DNA of 64,000 bases, from NCBI GenBank assembly GCA_944548615.1, contig OX155974.1, positions 3,100,001 through 3,164,000 on the forward strand, written 5' to 3'. Source of the DNA: Micropterix aruncella (Eukaryota > Arthropoda > Insecta > Lepidoptera > Micropterigidae). The translations under genes were made by a program, and so were the position numbers. Shown here piece by piece: positions 33,309-45,742 of the stretch. Under the pieces are notes generated by a model that was not told where the DNA came from, did not search any database, and saw only the letters and a program-made list of their open reading frames with translations. Position 1 is the first letter of the stretch. The number at the start of each line of letters is the position of its first letter.

Positions 33309-33620
33309 CCCGTCACCACATGAAGTTTTAACGATTAGTCGTTCTAACTCCCTGGAGTGAGCGTAGAAGACTTGGGACAAAACAGTCCACCATCTAGCTA
33401 CGCCACAACCCGCAAAAGACCAACGCCTTAACCGCGAGATAGCCAGTAATGTTACCTGGCGGGCCGACACTCGCGCCCTTGCTTCCAATTGTTACCAGAT
33501 TTCTCCGGTCTCTCGATTGGTTCCGAGTTCGAGGTCGCTTGCACGGTTCTCTTCCTTACGAAGCGGTGAAACGGTGTATACCGAATCTATCGCGGACCAC
33601 GGCGTCCTTTGCCCGGCGGC
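33309..33620 (+). mobile_element. GC-unit fragment, head half
   Basis: Starts at CCCGTCACCACATGAAG and breaks at CCTTTGCCCGGCG, where a 10-bp inverted repeat (TTGCCCGGCG / CGCCGGGCAA) forms the junction. Confidence 0.7.
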
Positions 33621-34214
33621 AAGGACGCCGGGCAAGTTGGACGGGACTTCTAGACTAGACAATCTAGACGGGACAATCTAGACTGGGTTTTGGTAAAATC
33701 ATAAATAAAAAAGGGCCATGACAAATGTGACGTTAGATAATTGTCATAGATCCAGGCCTTACGAGGGCCAGAAATTAGCAAGGCATCTATTTTTGCCAGG
33801 CAACTTTTGAAATTCTCTATAACATGATCGCCCGAGACGTCTTTTCCCTGATGGGTGATTTTTAGAGAATTTCTGATAAGTCGTTTATATTCCGACACTA
33901 CTCCCAAAACAAAACGGTTAAATTGTCGACGTATGGTATGCGAACTTTGAATGCCTATATCTCGCTATTTATTGAGTATTCCGAATATAGTCGGATGACG
34001 TTTAAAAATCAACAATCCAGGAGAGGTTCCTATACTGCAGTTATACCAACATAAAAACTACGACAGTTCACTGAAATACATTTAGATAGTCCTTGCGCCC
34101 GTTACCATTAACCCATTTACAACTACCGATCTTTATAAAGATAAAAAAAGTATGAGGAATACCCTCAATTTGAAAATATTAACGAGCAGATAATTTTCTC
34201 CTTTTTTTGATTTG

Positions 34215-34560
34215 ATGGCTCCACCCAAAGAGGGTCATTTCTGCCAAGTGTGGCGTTGAAATAGGAGGAAACTTATTTATGCTAGTGGACGTCACTGAAA
34301 CAAGTAAAACATCACGCCGTCGGGACACAAAATCGAATAATAATTTAAGATATAGTGAGATGCATATATACGTTTAACACAAAAACTCTATGGAGGAACA
34401 TGCAATAAGTATTATTAAAGGGACATACTGTTGAGTTTAAGAAATTTACAGATGATTTTGTAGACGTTGGGGGAGTTGAGAGATAATAAAAACGAGCAGA
34501 TAAGTTTTGCTTATTGTTTACCAATCGCCGCAGTGATCGTTTGACAGTGTTTCGGTGCAT
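34215..34560 (-). mobile_element. Degenerate LINE-J 3' fragment
   Basis: GGGTCATTTCTGCCAAGTG and TTGTAGACGTTGGGGGAGTT resemble 47460-47680, which encodes the zinc-knuckle end of a LINE protein. Too decayed to translate. Confidence 0.35.
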
Positions 34561-35119
34561 AGATAATTATCTTATGATCATAATTTTGAAGTGCTTTCCT
34601 ATTTTGATTCGTATTAGCGTAATTAACTTTCACTATGTCTTCAAAACGGTAAGTGTTTACAAATAAGCTTGTGATTGAAATTTATTTTAAACACGTTTTT
34701 AATAAATTTATGACCTAGATAGATATAGATTATATAGATAGATAGATAATAAAGCCTTTTTCATAGTAATAACTGTGTTTCTTTAATTTAAAATAGGATA
34801 CAATCGATAAAGTAGTAGTTATATGAGCGTTAACGTACCTGCCTATTACAACTGATCGTTAAAACGATCCACATTTTCCGAGCTTTCCTGAAAAGTCAGA
34901 TTTTTTTAGTATTTTTTCATGTTTACTTTATGCGTCGAGGTAATAATACAAAAAAATACTGTGATACGAGATAAAAAAAAGTTTTAGTAACACTGGGTTA
35001 AAAACATACACACACACACACACACACAAAATCGCTTTTACCAATTCTTTAAAAAAATAACTCCATGGAACCGGACCCCATTCGGATAGTTGGATTTTTC
35101 CGAAAAAAGAGTCTATTGG
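34561..35119. other. Unassigned AT-rich DNA
   Basis: It holds short (TAGA)n and (CA)n tracts (about 34715-34750, 35009-35028) and no recognised gene. Confidence 0.4.
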
Positions 35120-35808
35120 GCTTGGGCCACAAGATCCATTTTGTTCTCGGATCGGCTCAACTCACGATTCAGCTCCTATTCAGAAGCCTCCTCGAGTGGA
35201 AGGCTATCCCGGGTAAGACTCCTGTGTCTCAGGCCTCAAAGCTGGTGGAGCGGTTTATTCCGGCGAGATTGCATCTCGGCGCCACTGAACGGTTTGCGCA
35301 CCGGTCGGCGATGCCAGTCGGTTGTGCATTCTAGCTAATTGCTGAAGGGAACTGGAGACTATGGAAATAAACTTTTTCCTAAGCAGCGGGGGTGGATGTT
35401 GACCTGTTGTCATGCCACTCTTGAAATGACCTTGGGCCACCCGACCCCGTGTGGTACTACGGGCAAAGAGCGCCCAGGTCCGCAATAAATTCTAACTGAA
35501 TTACCGCTGTAATACAACAGGTAGAGGTCGTGTAAGCGACTTCGGACCCGTAACCAGTCGGGTGGACGGTGGTATTCTGAAGGTTAATTCCAGACGGGGA
35601 TATCCTGCCAAAACTGGTAGTCAGGGGTCGAGGCTGCCTTCTGGTCACCTTTCCCTGTGCCTCGCCGTAAGGCGTTGGCCTCTGACGGACGAAGCTTGAC
35701 GGTGGATTGTTTTGTCCTACGTCTTCTGCGCTCGCCTCACGGGAGACAGAACGAACATTATCATTAAAACTTCCTGATGGGTTTGCCCGTTGTAGTTGAC
35801 AGCTCTAA
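35120..35808 (-). mobile_element. GC-unit copy 12, reverse, divergent subgroup
   Basis: Same subgroup as 28254-28912 (ATCCATTTTGTTCTCGGATC near the tail). The head is at right (GTTGTAGTTGACAGCTCT). Confidence 0.75.
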
Positions 35809-36479
35809 ATGTAGGTATAATCAGCTATATATTTACCATATTATTACATATATATGATTAGGATACATTGTAATATTTATACAGATTATTAAATTATATT
35901 ATATATTAAATTTTAATTAGGTACATTTGCTATTTCTAAAAATAAACGTTAGTCAATTTAGTTCTTTATAAATTAAATCGCTAAGCGCCTAGATACAGGA
36001 CATTACAGTCCTAGTTAATAGGTGGGCACTGACCATTTGTTACATGTGCGTGTAAAATTTTTTCGAGTTACTTTATGACATTGGAAATAACGTGGCTATA
36101 TGTATAATAAAAATTAGAATAAAAGAATAAATAAATAAAAAATAATAGTAAAGTTATTTTCAAATATGTAGGTAAATGCATTTTCAAAAATGTGAGATCC
36201 TATGCCGGTGTTTTGTATTACAGCTTCTTGCAGTCTGGCTATACAGTTACCGTAAATGTGTACTGATAAGAACTGCAAACAATGATGTAGAAGCTCGTAA
36301 TTAAATAACCGATCCTGGTCAATCGCTCAAAGCCACTGCTTCTGCATAACAACGAATAACCAAAGATTTCACTGCAAACAGTCGCAAAGTTGCAGGAGTT
36401 GCGGCTGGAGACTCTTGGTCACCCATCGCATTTGCTAGACCTTGCTTCAATAGAGTTTATTTTTTTTTAGAATTTAGAT
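35809..36479. other. Unassigned AT-rich DNA
   Basis: No gene or family recognised in this stretch. Confidence 0.4.
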
Positions 36480-36536
36480 ATGCCCGTCACATGCCCGTCA
36501 GAGGCCAACGCCTTACGGCACCGCGAAAGGTACCCA
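36480..36536 (+). mobile_element. GC-unit copy 13, left piece before the 9.2-kb insertion
   Basis: GAGGCCAACGCCTTACGGC to GGTACCCA is the part of a GC-unit just upstream of the region found at 45743. The unit continues there. Confidence 0.65.
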
Positions 36537-37127
36537 CACTGAGAGAAATAATCTTCTGAAATTGGAAGATAGATACGTCCCTTTTGACTCAGAAGGAAAA
36601 TTTCCATCTAATTTAAATGGATATTTTGAACTTTTTTTTCCATCCAAAATTACCTTCCAAATATTTTCCGTCCAACTTTATCTTCCATTTCGAAAGGTTA
36701 TACGTATACAAATTAATCTTCCGATTTCCTATTTCCTATCAAAATTATTTCCTTCCTCAATATCCTTCTGAGTCAAAAAGGAAGGTAAAATTCGGAAGGT
36801 AACTTTGCTTTCCATATTTCCTTCTCAACTGTCAAAAAGGAAGGAAAATTTGCAGAAGTAATATCCTCTAATTCCTTCTTATTTGGCAAATTACCCCCCA
36901 AAAAATCCTACCAACAAAGATGATATATTTGGATGGAATTGCATTTTCCTACCACTTTTACTTCTAATTCCTAACTAAATGGAAGGCAATTATGGAATAT
37001 TTTAACATGGACCTTCTGTTTATAGGTGGATATTCCGTCCGAAGCATTTTAGGACCTTTTGTTGCGGAAGGTTAATCTTCCCAAATCCCAAAAAAACCTT
37101 CTAATATGGACGGAATGTGTAATATTC

Positions 37128-37455
37128 TGCCTTCTAAATACGAAGGTTAATCGCATATTTTCCTTCTAAAATTTAAAATATCCTACCGTAAGAGAAGGTG
37201 CATATAGTAGGAATAGTCTTCCATTTCAGTTGACTGTTTTAGTTTTACCTTCCAATTTATACAGAATTTCCTTCTGATACCCACCTAGTTCTGCCTTCTA
37301 AATGTGAAGGTTAATCGCATATTTTCCGTCTAAATTTTAAAATTTCCTACCGTAAGAGAAGGTGCATTTAGTAGGAATAGTCTTCCATTTCAGTTGACTG
37401 TTTTAGTTTTACCTTCCAATATATACAGAATTTCCTTCTGATACCCACCTAGTAT
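37128..37455 (+). repeat. Two 165-bp tandem repeats in the left subterminal region
   Basis: GAAGGTTAATCGCATATTTT ... CTGATACCCACCTAGT occurs at 37140 and again at 37305 with few differences. Confidence 0.8.
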
Positions 37456-38085
37456 CAGAAGGAAAATCTGTGCCTTTTCCTCCCAATTTAGGAAGGCGAT
37501 TCGAGGATATTCCTTCTAAGCAGAAGGTAATTCCAGTAGGAAAATATTTCCTCCCGTTTTTACATCCTGTTGTAGGTGATAACTCCTTTTGAATATCTTA
37601 ATTATTCTCTCGCGGCAGAAAGGAAAAAGCAGACGGTAAGGTTTTGCTGCCATAATTACCTTCTATTGTAGGTAGTAATTTCATATATTTGGGAGGATTT
37701 GTTTATCAGAAAATCCGGATTCGCCATCTGATACAGAAAGAAAAAACGGAAGGTATTCCTGCTGTAATTACGTTCTATTGTTGGCCATAAACCTAAATAT
37801 TTTGAAGGTAATCCATGTGAACATCAGAATTATTCATTTGCAACAAAAATATTCTTGATTTTAACCTTCAGCTGCAATGAATAACAGTTCGAATGGACAA
37901 GCCTTTCAAATATTTAGAATTACCACCTCAGAAAGTAACTACCGCAGGAAATTTATTACCCTTTGGTTTTCCTCTCTGTTGCAGGTGCAATGTGCATGTA
38001 TGATTCGACGGGTCGGGCCTTCCAAATACTTTTGAAATTACCACCTAAAAATGAAAGTAAATATGAGAGAAACTATTACCTTCCA

Positions 38086-38508
38086 TTTTTTTCAGTTACA
38101 AGATGATAATTTAGATATTCCAAGGGAGAAACTCACTCGAATGTCCTTCCTGCAAATAAATAAGGAAAGAGTTATGAAAGTACCCACTAAACGTATTCTG
38201 CAACCCACCAAATACTTACACAATATTACTGTTCTCTTGATGAGTTTCTACATATCATATTAAACATACATTGGGATTAAAACAAAATGAAACAACTGTT
38301 AATATATGTTATCATCATGAAATATGTATTAATCCAAAAACTACAACACTTAAGTATAAAATCTTTCCTGGGATTATTATTGTGCTGGTTTGAGAAGGAT
38401 GAAGACCCGCAGTCAGTGGCATTTCTTTGTCGATTTCTTGCTGATGTAAAATTAGCCAGGGAATTAATGCTTTTGAGATTTTTTTTCTATGCAATACGTT
38501 CGGTATAA
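38086..38508 (+). other. Exon-like open frames of unknown origin
   Basis: After a good acceptor (CCATTTTTTTCAG at about 38082-38094) an open frame reads LQDDNLDIPREKLTRMSFLQ and stops at 38261-38263. A second frame (38287-38508) contains KSFLGLLLCWFEKDEDPQS. Neither matches a family I know. They may be remnants of a gene captured or encoded by the 9.2-kb element. Confidence 0.25.
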
Positions 38509-38689
38509 CAGTTTTTAGCTCAAAGCCAGTGATGCCCTTCAGGTCGTCTACATTAGAATAACCATTTTCTGAAATGACATTAAAAAGAACATTATAAATA
38601 AATCATGACCTGTATTATTACCACAGGACAGGCGGCTATTTTTTGATTACGACATTTTGGCGCTGTACGCCACTGAGCTCAGTTACGAT

Positions 38690-38900
38690 AGTCCTGAGAA
38701 CTATACATGGGCAAGCCCATCACCCCACGGCGTTTCAACAAACTTTATCGCTAATCGCCCCAGAGTGAAATGTACAGAATTTTGACGATACACACCCGCT
38801 ATCTAACTACGCCACGGCCTGTTAGAGTGAGAGACCGGGCAGCAAGCTGCACGGCGGGCTAGCCTCACCCCCTAACTCCCAGATTTGGTCGGATTTCGCC
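38690..38900 (+). mobile_element. GC-unit fragment, highly diverged
   Basis: GGGCAAGCCCATCACCCCAC ... CTAACTACGCCACGGCC follows the order of the GC-unit head with many substitutions. It is an older copy inside the 9.2-kb element. Confidence 0.5.
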
Positions 38901-38940
38901 AGTCAAATAATGCCTAATAATAAAAAGGTATTGGTATATA

Positions 38941-39520
38941 TGCAGTATAGGAACAAGTTCTACATTGTTGATTTTTTAACGTCACCCGACTATATTCACC
39001 ACGTTAATTCCGAATCTGCAATAATATTTATTCGGACTCAATAAATAATCGTGATATAGGCATTTAAGGAAGTGTCAAACACCTACATTTCGGCAGTTTA
39101 AGTTAGTTTTTTTTAAACAATTCATCAACACCTAAATGACAGTAGGTTAAGTTAAAACATAAAAACTAATTTCAAAAATATATATATATTTAGGAATCAG
39201 CGTGGTGAATATAGTCAGGTGAAATTTAAAAATCAACAAACTAGAAGAGGTACCTAAACTAGAATAATACCAAAAATAAAATTTATTCTTTTTTAAAACA
39301 ACTAATCTAATCGCTTCCGCCATATAGGTGTTCGTAATATAGGTATTAGGATAAAAACTAACAACCTACCAAAATGTATGGTTTTAACACTTTTGAAGTG
39401 CCTATATCTCGCTTATTTATTGAATCCGAATAAATATTATTGCAGATTCGAAATCAGCGTGTTAAATATATACGGGTGACTTTAAAAAATCAACAATCTA
39501 GGAGAGGTTCCTATACTGCA
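38941..39520. mobile_element. MITE with about 120-bp inverted repeats, TGCAGTATAGG ends
   Basis: 580 bp, with left TGCAGTATAGGAAC and right GTTCCTATACTGCA flanked by TATA on both sides. The long inverted arms include CAATAATATTTATTCGGA. It is a short relative of the element at 31593-34039. Confidence 0.7.
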
Positions 39521-39900
39521 TATATTAAATTGCTGCAAAATTGAGAGAGACACCGACAACGTTACTATTTTATATAACATAATAATAATTATTATTATAT
39601 TTACTTCAATGCCTGGAAGCCGTCCCTGAACGTCCATTTAAACGTGAGTGGGCTTGTATTGCCTCCGATGCGCTAGATTTTGTGTAAATGCACTTTTCAC
39701 AATCGAGTAAGAACCTGTCTTTTCCGAATAAACATTACTTTTTGACCGTTGACATTGATGCGCGCGCTTATTGCAATCACTCGTAATTACATCAATGTAC
39801 TGATTTGCGAAGCTGGCCGGTCGCCGGATAGGGTCACGGCAGTCGGGACGTAAATCGATTACTCGGATGATCGATAAGTCTATTAACCTATGTATTATAC

Positions 39901-40312
39901 AACCCAACAAAGTCACTTTTGACTATGGGTCGACAAGAAACGGAGATACTAATAACATACATAATAAAATAAATGACGAAGTTTTATATCTATATAGTAT
40001 TATTAAACATCTATCTATAAAGTATATGCATATATGTATTATGTATGTATATGTATATGTATATGTGTATATCTATATATGTATGTATATATTATCTATT
40101 ATATGTATGTATATTTAAATATTATTTTATCACATACTGTTATATTATTATGTACCTACACATGATTTACTAAATAAAATATATTACTCTTATTCATTAG
40201 ACACTATGTATATAAAAAAATCATACCGTAAAACAAGTAATCTACACTAAATACATTTACAATAAGCCTACCGTAGTATAGGCGGGGCCTAATTAGGACG
40301 GCTTTGTAAACA
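39901..40312 (+). mobile_element. LINE-C copy 1, extreme 3' end
   Basis: The C-terminal residues KSLLTM(G)RQETEILITYII, stop, and 3' untranslated region match 50135-50510. The end is GCGGGGCCTAATTAGGACGG. It includes TA-rich microsatellite. Confidence 0.7.
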
Positions 40313-41259
40313 AAATAAACTATATAGTTTTGATATACAAATTTGACTTTTAATTTTAAAAAATATATATAATTGTGATTATAAATGATGTCAATATAAA
40401 GTATCGACAGTAGGTATTTACTAAAGTCTATTATATAGGTATGATAGGGCGGATATTTTATTTAGTGAGTGTACAGCGTCCAGCTTATTTGTATAGTCGC
40501 AACACACCTAGGAAACCTTGCATGTTTCATCGTCACCACAAATAATTGAAGAGGTCGGGGCAATAACGGATCTAAGCCACAATTTTTGAATTTTCACGAT
40601 TTTAGTGAAATGGCATCTGTAAAGAAGGTTTCAAACCAATATCCCCGTTGTACGGCTATTGCGCGACAGATGTCCTCACCAAGCTATAAATAACTTGTTG
40701 CTGGCTTGCAAACCAGTGGATTTTTTAAAAAACAAGAATATCATAAGCCACAACAGTCAACATGGCGACAGGTGATCGAATATCATTAAAGCGAAAACAG
40801 GTGACTTATAACGAAATAGACGGTATGGTTCAGGTTCGGATATTGGCTCTGACGATTCAGTAAACGATAGGGAAAATTCTCCACTAGTTCAAGTAAAAGT
40901 GATGAATCTACACCAAAATAGATAAATAGACATTTTAGTGGCTTGAGTCCTTTTTATTGCAGGATATGTGGCTTGTCTGTTAGGATATAACAATTTTTTT
41001 TTTTTAATATAAAGTGGCCATATAAAGCTCGTTTTGAATTTTTTATGTATAAAGAGCAAAATTCCCTACTGTTAATTTAATTTTACGCGTTATACGTTAA
41101 TAATAAATTGTAAATATATAGTTTAAATAACTATACTGCACGATTTCATAATAGACAAACTCAGTTTAATTCATATTTATTTATTGAACACATAAAACAT
41201 TACACAGTTTATTTACAATAATACCTATGCATATTAGGCCTAACAAAACTTGTCATTAT
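40313..41259. other. Interior of the 9.2-kb element, nothing recognised
   Basis: AT-rich, no ORF of note and no repeat shared with the rest of the window. Confidence 0.35.
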
Positions 41260-41676
41260 TATTTTCAGGGGAGCTTCTGTACTTCAAATTAAACAAGGAA
41301 ATTGTTTTTTTTTTAATTTTGGCTTTTTTTCTGAAAAAACATGTTTTTGTATATTAGGAAATTTTATTGTACAGTAGAATATTTCACATTAAAAACTGAG
41401 TGGAAAATCATTTACAACTTTTTTTGATTTAAGTCTTGGTTACCTTGTAAAATATTTTTTTATATTCAACATTCGAATATTCAGGTTTTTTTTCTCAGTA
41501 ACATAGGTCTAAATCAAAAAAGTTGTTGATGAATTTAAGGTTTTTTTTTATGTATAATATTCTACTGTACAATACAATCTCCTAACATTCAAAAAAATGT
41601 TTTTTCATTAAAAAAATCTACAATAAAAAAACGATTTTTACATTTTGTTTGATAGACAGAAGCTCCCCTGAAAATA
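41260..41676. repeat. 417-bp near-complete hairpin element
   Basis: The ends are TATTTTCAGGGGAGCTTCTG and its inverse. The two halves stay complementary through most of their length (for example TATTGTACAGTAGAATAT and TATTCTACTGTACAATA). A related, more decayed hairpin lies at about 42300-42560. Confidence 0.7.
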
Positions 41677-42061
41677 TAAGGACAAGAGTTGTTGTTAAAC
41701 CTTATGTAGAGATTGTAGGTACACGCCGTATCTTACAATCTCTATGTTATATATAATATAATATCAAGGAACTGAAATCTTAAAGTAACTACCAATCCTT
41801 TCTTTGCAGTGACACTTTGTGATAGAATAGTGTCTTTTTTTAAATAAAAGCAGTTACTAATCTTAAAATTTCTTCAAATTGTGTAGCCGGTAGTTTCACA
41901 AATCTGATGGCTTCAGTAGACTTAATATTTGACAACTTATTATACAACTTTTCCCATAATATCAAGTAGTGCCTTACTCGCATCTTCCTCTTCTTTTTTT
42001 AATTTTCATGGTAGCGACCACAATAGTCCCGGAAAGGCCTATTTTTGATGTTTGGATAGTG

Positions 42062-42260
42062 CAGGTGCCATAACGGTCTAGGTACTCGTGGCAAAATTAC
42101 TTTGACGGAGCACACGCGAAACGTGTAACCAGAACGATAGAAGTCAAAGTACGCGGCAATGGCTATTTTTTTATTTGCAGGTGCCATAACGGTCTAGGTA
42201 ATCGTTGCTAAATAACTTTTCAGGAGAACACACGATACGTGTAGCCAGAACGCTAGAAAT
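42062..42260. repeat. Tandem pair, period about 116 bp
   Basis: GCAGGTGCCATAACGGTCTA occurs at 42060 and 42176, each followed by ACGTGTA(A/G)CCAGAACG. A 62-codon minus-strand frame (41999-42187) crosses it but has no recognised domain. Confidence 0.6.
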
Positions 42261-42299
42261 CAAAGACTGAGCTAGGCACGATAGATAGGTTTCTAGTGA

Positions 42300-42560
42300 A
42301 CATTAAAGTTGAAAAACATCTACGACTTTTTTTGATTCAAGCCTTGGTTGCATAGGAATATATTTTTTTATTTAACTTTTGTATATTCAGGTTTGTTTTT
42401 CCCATTAACAAACACCTATATCAAAAAAAGTTGTAGATGAGTCTCCACTTCGTTTATCACGTAGAATAATTTCTTATACAAAAGAATATTTTTAAACCCA
42501 AAAAAATGCTTTTTTATAAAAAAGTCAAAATGAAAAAAAAAATCTTGTTTAGTTTGATGT
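42300..42560. repeat. Second long hairpin, related to 41260-41676
   Basis: ACATCTACGACTTTTTTTGA and its partial inverse TCAAAAAAAGTTGTAGATGA flank a loop region, as in the neighbouring element. Confidence 0.5.
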
Positions 42561-42675
42561 ACAGAATCACCGCTTAAAAATATGCCTGGTCGTTTCTAAC
42601 ATCCTGTATACTGAAAAGTAAGAACCCATTTCGAGTCGATGTTTTGGGGTCGTTCGATATTAATGTGTCAGATGG

Positions 42676-42868
42676 TACATCTCTAAGCCTGTATCTGCCC
42701 CGCAGTCAAATTTAGTAGGATAAACGGGTAATTCCCTCGGATTGAGGAATCGGTAGGAAAAGTAAAAAATAGGTGGTACATCTCTAGGCTTCTCTTTGCC
42801 AGCCAGGCATATTTAGAAGGAAAAACGGGTAATTCCATCAGATTGACGAATCGGTAGGAAAAGTAAAA
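42676..42868. repeat. Tandem pair, period about 100 bp
   Basis: GGTACATCTCTA(A/G)GC ... AATCGGTAGGAAAAGTAAAA occurs twice. Confidence 0.7.
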
Positions 42869-42954
42869 AGGGGTAATGTTTTCGAGCGTTTATGTACTTA
42901 CAAAAGGTATGTACCTATAACTAGCGAAAGTCTGTCTGTCTGTCCGGTTTTGGA

Positions 42955-43090
42955 TTCTAGTGGATCCGAACAACTTGGCGCTTGATGGCCTGCTTATGTG
43001 ATCTTAGGTCGGCCCAACTCACGGGTCAGCTCCTATCCGGTAGCCTGCACTAAAGGGATTTAAGTTAGTTCTCGGAACTCGGAAGGTTGA
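42955..43090 (-). mobile_element. GC-unit fragment, tail side, diverged
   Basis: ACTCACGGGTCAGCTCCTAT with neighbouring text matches the tail region of GC-units. Confidence 0.45.
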
Positions 43091-43439
43091 CAGTGATCTC
43101 TGAGTATTATATCTCCCTGAGTATTATCTTCATTACTTTACAGATTACTTTTTTGAACGTTTTGCTATGGCTACTTTACATAACCCAATCAAGCGTTTTA
43201 CATAACCCAATCAAGGCAGCCCATGAAGACCACGCGTACACCCCTGACATGGAGAAATTCTTCAGAATATTTCGGTAATACTTCAGAACGCAATTGTAGC
43301 ACACACACCGTTAAGGTGATGTATATGTAAACTTTGACAATTATATTTTTGGCAATATTTGAACCGTAGTGAAATAACAGATAGTGTTAGCCAACGGAAA
43401 AAAATACTGTAACTAAAGGTATCTTTCTTAAGCACATAG

Positions 43440-43640
43440 CTATTTCAGATTTTTCAAAAAAGAAGGTCAAGAACATGGGGTATAGGAAAGTCAGAAATTA
43501 TGGTGTTAAAGCTATTCAAAATATTTTGCAAGAATACGAATCAGACGTACGACTCACAGAGGCCAAAACATCGTGGACCAAGAAGCCGCAGAATTTGTCC
43601 TTAATAAGGAAGAAGTTCGTGATTTTAAAAATTAACTTAT
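43440..43640 (+). other. Open frame, unknown
   Basis: The frame encodes a basic peptide (FSKKKVKNMGYRKVRNYGVK, later AIQNILQEYESDVRLTEAKT) with no ATG in good context, to a stop at 43636-43638. It has the look of real protein but I cannot assign it. It may be a piece of the element's former transposase or of a captured gene. Confidence 0.25.
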
Positions 43641-43699
43641 AAGATTTTAATTCGCAATGATATTATCATCTAATTTAAATAGATTTTCCAAATAAAATA

Positions 43700-45540
43700 T
43701 CTTATTTTGGACGGTTATCGTCAGCCAATTCTTCCATTTTAGATGGAAAAGGGTTTTATTCTTCACACTAGAAATTTGTTATTGTTTTAATTGGATAAAA
43801 TACAAAAGAAAGTATATTATTCAGTTCTATTTTAGTAGGATCATCTATTGTTACTGAATATTTCTCCCTGACTTAATAGGACACAGATTATTCCTTCTAA
43901 AATTTCCGACTAAATCAAGAATCTGCTAAATTAAACGATAATAACTTAGAAGGGTATAATTGTTCCGTCACTCTTTAGTAGGAGTATTCTTCTGATTATA
44001 TTCACTACTGGTTTAGAAGGTAAGGTACCTTCTGAAATGGGTGAAGTTTTATTACCGTTGGGTGGTAATCGGTCACATTTTGCCTACTAATTATTTCCCG
44101 CTGATTTTAAAGGTACATATTCTTCTATATTGGATGAAAATTTCACAAACGGAAGGTTAATCCGTTTTAAATTTTCCTAAAAAACGGCAACAATCAATTT
44201 GGAAGGATATTATCGTTTAATTTGAAAGGATTCTCGTCACGATAGTCCGTCCACCTCTAATTTGGAAGGTTACCATCAGCTAATTCGTCCAGTTTAGATG
44301 GAATCGGAATGTTATTTTTTTTTGCTGAAAATTTCTCACTGTTTTAAAAGGTTAAATGTAGATGGAAAAATATTGTTCCGACCATTTTTAGTGGGAACGT
44401 TTTTTATCACTGATATATCCAACCATGGCTTAATAGTATACAGATTATTCCTTCTAAAATTTCCGACCATTTCGAGAACCGGACAAATTAAACAGCACTA
44501 ACTTAGAAGGAGTATAATTTTATTCCGTCACTATGTAGTTGGAATATTCTCCCGATGAATGTACTGGTTTAGGAGGTAAGTAACTCCTGAATTATGCGCA
44601 CTTTTATCACTTTTGGACGGTAATCGGTTACATTTTACCTATCAATTATTTCCCGCTGATTTTGAAAGTACATATTCTTCTATATTTGACGAAAATTTCA
44701 CAAACGAAAGGTTAATCCGTTTTAAATTTTCCTAACAAACGGCAACAATCAATTTGGAAGGATATTATGGTCTAATTTGAAAGAATTCTCGTCACGGTAT
44801 TCCATCCACCTCTAATTTGGAAGGTTACCATCAGCTAAATCCTCCAGTTTTGATGGAATCGGGATGTTATTTTTTTTGCTGAAAAATTCTCACTGTTTTA
44901 AAAGGTTAAAATATAGATGGAAAAATAGTGTTCCGACCTTTTTGGTGGGAACGCTTTTTATTACTGATATTTCCCACTGGCTTAAAAGGATACAGATTAT
45001 CCCTTCTAAAATTTCCGACCATTTCGAGAACCGGACAAATTAAACGGTACTAACTTAGAAGGAGTATAATTTTGTTCCGCCACTATTTAGTAGGAATATT
45101 CTCCCGGTGATATTATCTACTGGTTTAGAAGGTAAGTTACTTCTGAATTGGGTGTACTTTTACACTTTTGGACGTTAATCGGTTACATTTTACCTACCAA
45201 TTATTTCCCGCTGATTTTGAATATACATATTCTTCTGTAATGGATAGAAATTTCACAAACGGAAGGTTAATCCGTTTTAAATTTTCTTACCAAACAGTTA
45301 CAATCAATTTGGAAGGATATTATCGTCTAATTTGAAAGGATTTTCATCGCGATATCCCGTCCAAATAAAATACCTCTAATATGGAAGGTTACAATCAGCG
45401 AATTCTTCCATTTTAGATGGAAAAGTGGTGTTATTTATCCCACTAAAAATTTCTTACCGTTTTAAAAGGATTAATGTGGAAGGAAAAATATTGTTCCGTC
45501 CTATTTTGGTGGGAATATTTTACTAGAAGGTGATTCCTAC
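43700..45540. repeat. About 3.3 tandem copies of a 555-bp repeat
   Basis: Markers recur at steps of about 550-563 bp. GGTTA(C/T)(C)ATCAGC appears at 43717, 44265, 44822 and 45385. TTCTAAAATTTCCGAC appears at about 43896, 44452 and 45004. It forms the right subterminal region of the 9.2-kb element. Confidence 0.85.
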
Positions 45541-45742
45541 TTGGTATAATCCTTCCAAATAATTTCCTTCCCTTATTTCATTCTGTATTAGATGGAAAAA
45601 AAATATTCCTTCCAAATATTGGAAGGAATTTTGCAGTTTTCCGATTCGGACGGTAAACAACGAAGGAAAAGTCCTTCTTTTTGAAAGGAAACGCTTTTGG
45701 AAGGACAAAATCAGAAGGTAAGTCAGGATATTTCTCTCAGTG

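Larger units (their letters stand above)
31593..34039. mobile_element. TIR element with TGCAGTATAGGAACCTCTC ends
   Basis: The two ends are inverted copies (AACTGCAGTATAGGAACC / GGTTCCTATACTGCAGTT). A related short element is at 38941-39520. Inside, the motif CGAGATATAGGC and its inverse recur (32246, 32387, 33262, 33955). It contains a microsatellite-linked repeat and a GC-unit fragment. No transposase seen. Confidence 0.5.
36537..45742. mobile_element. 9.2-kb CACTG-ended (EnSpm/CACTA-like) element
   Basis: The 14-bp inverted ends are CACTGAGAGAAATA, flanked by CA on both sides (36535-36536, 45743-45744). The outside flanks join to make a continuous GC-unit (GGTACC-CA-GCGGGCAG), which fixes both borders. 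The interior is filled with CCTTC/GAAGG-rich subterminal repeats (left 36540-38050, right 43640-45740). The middle holds short uncertain ORFs and later insertions. No transposase is recognised, so it is non-autonomous or ruined. The superfamily call rests only on the CACTG start and 2-bp duplication. Confidence 0.7.
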
